A stretch of DNA of 12,608 nucleotides, from contig CANLED010000028.1 of NCBI GenBank assembly GCA_947489175.1, forward strand, positions 1 to 12,608, read 5' to 3'. Source of the DNA: Chitinophagaceae bacterium (GTDB lineage Bacteria > Bacteroidota > Bacteroidia > Chitinophagales > Chitinophagaceae). A program made the translations under genes and the position numbers. The notes under the pieces are model-generated. The model was not told the origin of the DNA. It saw only the letters and a program-made list of their open reading frames with translations, and ran no database searches. How positions within the stretch are numbered: the stretch's first letter is position 1; the number at the start of each line of letters is the position of its first letter. Below are positions 12,591-12,608 of this stretch, piece by piece.

Positions 12591-12608
12591 TGTCTATAGC
12601 TTCCCCAT

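Overview
The window looks like chromosomal DNA from a member of the Bacteroidota, most likely near the Chitinophagaceae (the family level is an inference). Four things point there. There is a gene for the small DUF4295 protein directly after rpmG. There is a bacillithiol ligase gene (bshC). Upstream regions carry the Bacteroidota promoter form TTG-N19-TAnnTTTG. Start codons lack obvious Shine-Dalgarno sequences. Nearly all genes are housekeeping genes, and I found no phage, insertion sequence, defence or CRISPR locus.

Layout. Positions 1-2166 (minus strand) hold a tight run transcribed as FKBP-type prolyl isomerase, then a YfiT/BstA-like DinB protein, then murB, which runs off the left edge. 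A promoter lies just before the FKBP gene. Positions 2231-2397 hold a long imperfect palindrome built from 7-bp units. Positions 2401-4039 (minus) carry an exported L,D-transpeptidase-fold protein and an ABC-2 type ATPase without a permease, separated by a decayed 7-bp repeat array and a REP-like motif. Positions 4214-6746 (plus) carry purK, purE and deoC; a second heptad palindrome lies in the purK leader.

Positions 6792-11288 (minus) read as GNAT acetyltransferase, ftsY, rimO, bshC. Positions 11359-11974 (minus) read as rpmB, rpmG, DUF4295 and end in a clear intrinsic terminator at about 11296-11333. That terminator also shows that the GNAT gene starts at 11288 and not further upstream. At the right end (plus) lies a small thioredoxin with a TTG start, whose last codons and stop are supplied by a third heptad palindrome.

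Functional themes. Purine synthesis is represented by PurK/PurE, with deoxyribose salvage by DeoC beside it. Translation and protein targeting are represented by L28, L33, DUF4295, RimO and FtsY. Envelope functions are MurB, the L,D-transpeptidase-like protein and the exported FKBP. Thiol chemistry is represented by BshC, the BstA-like protein and thioredoxin. The least explained signal is non-coding: a family of intergenic 7-bp repeats with a 14-bp alternating period, three of whose four copies are folded into palindromes. No gene-free stretch exceeds 300 bases; the longest are 11975-12218 (two possible promoters) and 2167-2400 (promoter plus palindrome).
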